Shown piece after piece: positions 63,005 to 64,000 of a DNA stretch of 64,000 nt. The stretch spans positions 248,001 through 312,000 of the forward strand of contig NZ_SCMB01000001.1 in NCBI RefSeq assembly GCF_014323605.1, written 5' to 3'. How positions within the stretch are numbered: position 1 is the first letter of the stretch; each line of letters begins with the position of its first letter. Under the pieces are notes generated by a model. It searched no databases and was not told the origin of the DNA. It saw nothing but the letters and a program-made list of their open reading frames with translations. The DNA is from Lactobacillus kimbladii (GTDB taxonomy: Bacteria > Bacillota > Bacilli > Lactobacillales > Lactobacillaceae). Both the position numbers and the translations under genes were made by a program.

Positions 63005-64000
63005 ATGAAAGACAAGCAGACTCCAGAATCATATCCCAAGATTTCTAGTAAACACCATATGAGAATTCATTGGAAAGAGTTCTTCAAAAGTTCAGATGAT
63101 ACCTTAGTCAAAGATATCACCTTGGTAGAAAAAGGGTCTTTAGTCGGAAGAATTGGTATAATGCTGCTGCAATGCGGCACTGGAGCCTGGCGCGTGCGCG
63201 ATTCGATGAATACCATTGCAAGGGCACTCAAAATCACTTGTTCAGCTGACATTGGTTTAGTAACTATTAGCTATACCTGCTTTGATGTTGATAACAAATC
63301 ATACTCACAGACTCTTTCCTTACCAACTACGGAAGTAAATATGAACAAGCTCAATGAAATGGAAGAATTTGTCCGTAAATTTGAAGCTGAAAATAATTAT
63401 TTGACAATTGGAGCTGTTCACTACAAACTGAATCAAATTGAACGCCATACTCAAAATTATCCTTTAATCATTTCCGCTTTGAGTGCCGGCCTGGCGTGTG
63501 CTAGTTTTATTTTTCTACTTGGTGGCGGAATACCGGAAATGTTTTGCACATTTTTTGGAGCCTTTATTGGCAACTATTTGCGCCAATTATTAGGGAAGAA
63601 AAAAGTTACTTTGGTCGCCAAAATAACTGTTGGCGTAGCGCTTTCCTGCGCCGTTTATTTCATCTGTTTTAGATTAGGCACATTAATTTGTGGCTGGAGT
63701 AACAATCATGCTTATGGTTACATCGGTTCGATGCTTTATGTCATACCTGGATTCCCTTTTATTACTTCTGGCCTTGATATGTCAAAGCTTGATATGCGAT
63801 CTGGTCTTGAAAGGCTGGCTTATGCTATCTTAGTTGTTATGATTGCGGCAATGGTAGGCTGGGGCATGGCTACTATGCTCAATTTGTCGCCAGGTACCAT
63901 GCCCAAATTAAATCTTAATCCGGCTTTATTAACAATGCTTAGAATTATTGCCAGTTTTTGCGGTGTTTTTGGCTTTTCAATCATGTTTAACGCCAAAGTA
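63005..64000 (+). CDS. Fused threonine/serine exporter (ThrE type), C-terminus cut by window edge
   Basis: 332 residues are visible. The cytoplasmic N-terminal DUF1212 part (about 1-155) has GRIGIMLLQCGTGAWRVRDSMNTIAR and VTISYTCFDVDNKSYSQT. Membrane segments follow (LIISALSAGLACASFIFLLGG, then IGSMLYVIPGFPFITSGLDMSKLDMRSGLERLAY). The IPGFPFITSGLD loop is the counterpart of the PLVPGLALTNALRD loop of the split system at 38 kb. The end of the visible frame enters the second (DUF3815-like) half, so this is probably the single-chain form. AGAAGGG precedes the ATG. Substrate inferred. Confidence 0.85.
   Translation, partial: MKDKQTPESYPKISSKHHMRIHWKEFFKSSDDTLVKDITLVEKGSLVGRIGIMLLQCGTGAWRVRDSMNTIARALKITCSADIGLVTISYTCFDVDNKSYSQTLSLPTTEVNMNKLNEMEEFVRKFEAENNYLTIGAVHYKLNQIERHTQNYPLIISALSAGLACASFIFLLGGGIPEMFCTFFGAFIGNYLRQLLGKKKVTLVAKITVGVALSCAVYFICFRLGTLICGWSNNHAYGYIGSMLYVIPGFPFITSGLDMSKLDMRSGLERLAYAILVVMIAAMVGWGMATMLNLSPGTMPKLNLNPALLTMLRIIASFCGVFGFSIMFNAKV

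Noticed and set aside
1-64000. CRISPR arrays, prophage or genomic island boundaries
   Set aside because: No regularly spaced repeats, integrase, phage structural genes or attachment-site duplications were seen; the single tRNA has no adjoining direct repeat.

Overview
The window reads as chromosomal DNA of a low-GC Gram-positive lactic acid bacterium, most likely a Lactobacillus of the S-layer-carrying acidophilus/helveticus group. The reasons are the AT-rich composition, strong Shine-Dalgarno sites with frequent TTG starts, a T-box-controlled tyrS, a lac-type PTS operon, PepF, BmpA-type nucleoside transport, and C-terminal repeats of the Lactobacillus S-layer attachment type on a secreted amidase. 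Most genes lie on the minus strand. I see no prophage, plasmid backbone or CRISPR array. The only mobile element is one decayed IS3-family copy.

Layout. 1-6.9 kb: a nucleoside uptake and cleavage operon (two BmpA lipoproteins, ATPase, two permeases, nucleoside hydrolase cut by the window edge). 7.2-12.2 kb: ogt, an HD hydrolase, a broken secreted-protein gene, tRNA-Thr, YbjQ and Nudix proteins, tyrS with its T-box. 12.3-18.3 kb: envelope genes (a very large LtaS-type enzyme, a frameshifted plsY, an LCP ligase), a mutarotase-like protein and an orphan HicB. 18.4-19.9 kb: the dead IS. 20-28.7 kb: a drug exporter, hflX, three tandem NlpC/P60 hydrolases, a guanylate-kinase-like protein and an O-antigen-ligase-like membrane protein. 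28.9-33.5 kb: lacT-F-E-G with a RAT/terminator switch and a cre site. 33.5-37.7 kb: two uncharacterised proteins, a multicopper oxidase, a C39-like peptidase and an unidentified structured RNA element. 37.7-44.2 kb: a split threonine/serine exporter, an ABC-F protein, a second LCP protein and pepF. 44.3-49.1 kb: an M20 deacylase, a glutamine-type ABC transporter and a lactate-oxidase-like flavoenzyme. 49.2-52.8 kb: a metal (probably zinc) ABC operon that contains a zinc amidase. 53-56.8 kb: lytSR-lrgAB. 57-60.7 kb: fruRKA. 61-62.9 kb: a MarR-controlled exporter. 63-64 kb: the start of a second, fused threonine/serine exporter.

How it fits together. The genes describe a fermentative cell living on imported sugars (lactose-type and fructose PTS), peptides, amino acids and nucleosides, with much investment in wall synthesis and remodelling. 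Regulation that can be read in the DNA includes a tyrosine T-box, a LacT antitermination site, cre-like sites at the lac operon, the multicopper oxidase and the lactate oxidase, paired MarR palindromes, a candidate FruR direct repeat, and terminators inside the bmp and lytSR-lrgAB clusters. The most unusual observation is that two unrelated redox enzymes, the multicopper oxidase and the lactate oxidase, both end in a short motif (D-x-x-S/T-G/S-A-S/T) resembling the site at which ApbE covalently attaches FMN. Decay is also visible: the IS has three in-frame TAG codons plus a frameshift, plsY is broken at an A6 run, and a secreted-protein gene is frameshifted.
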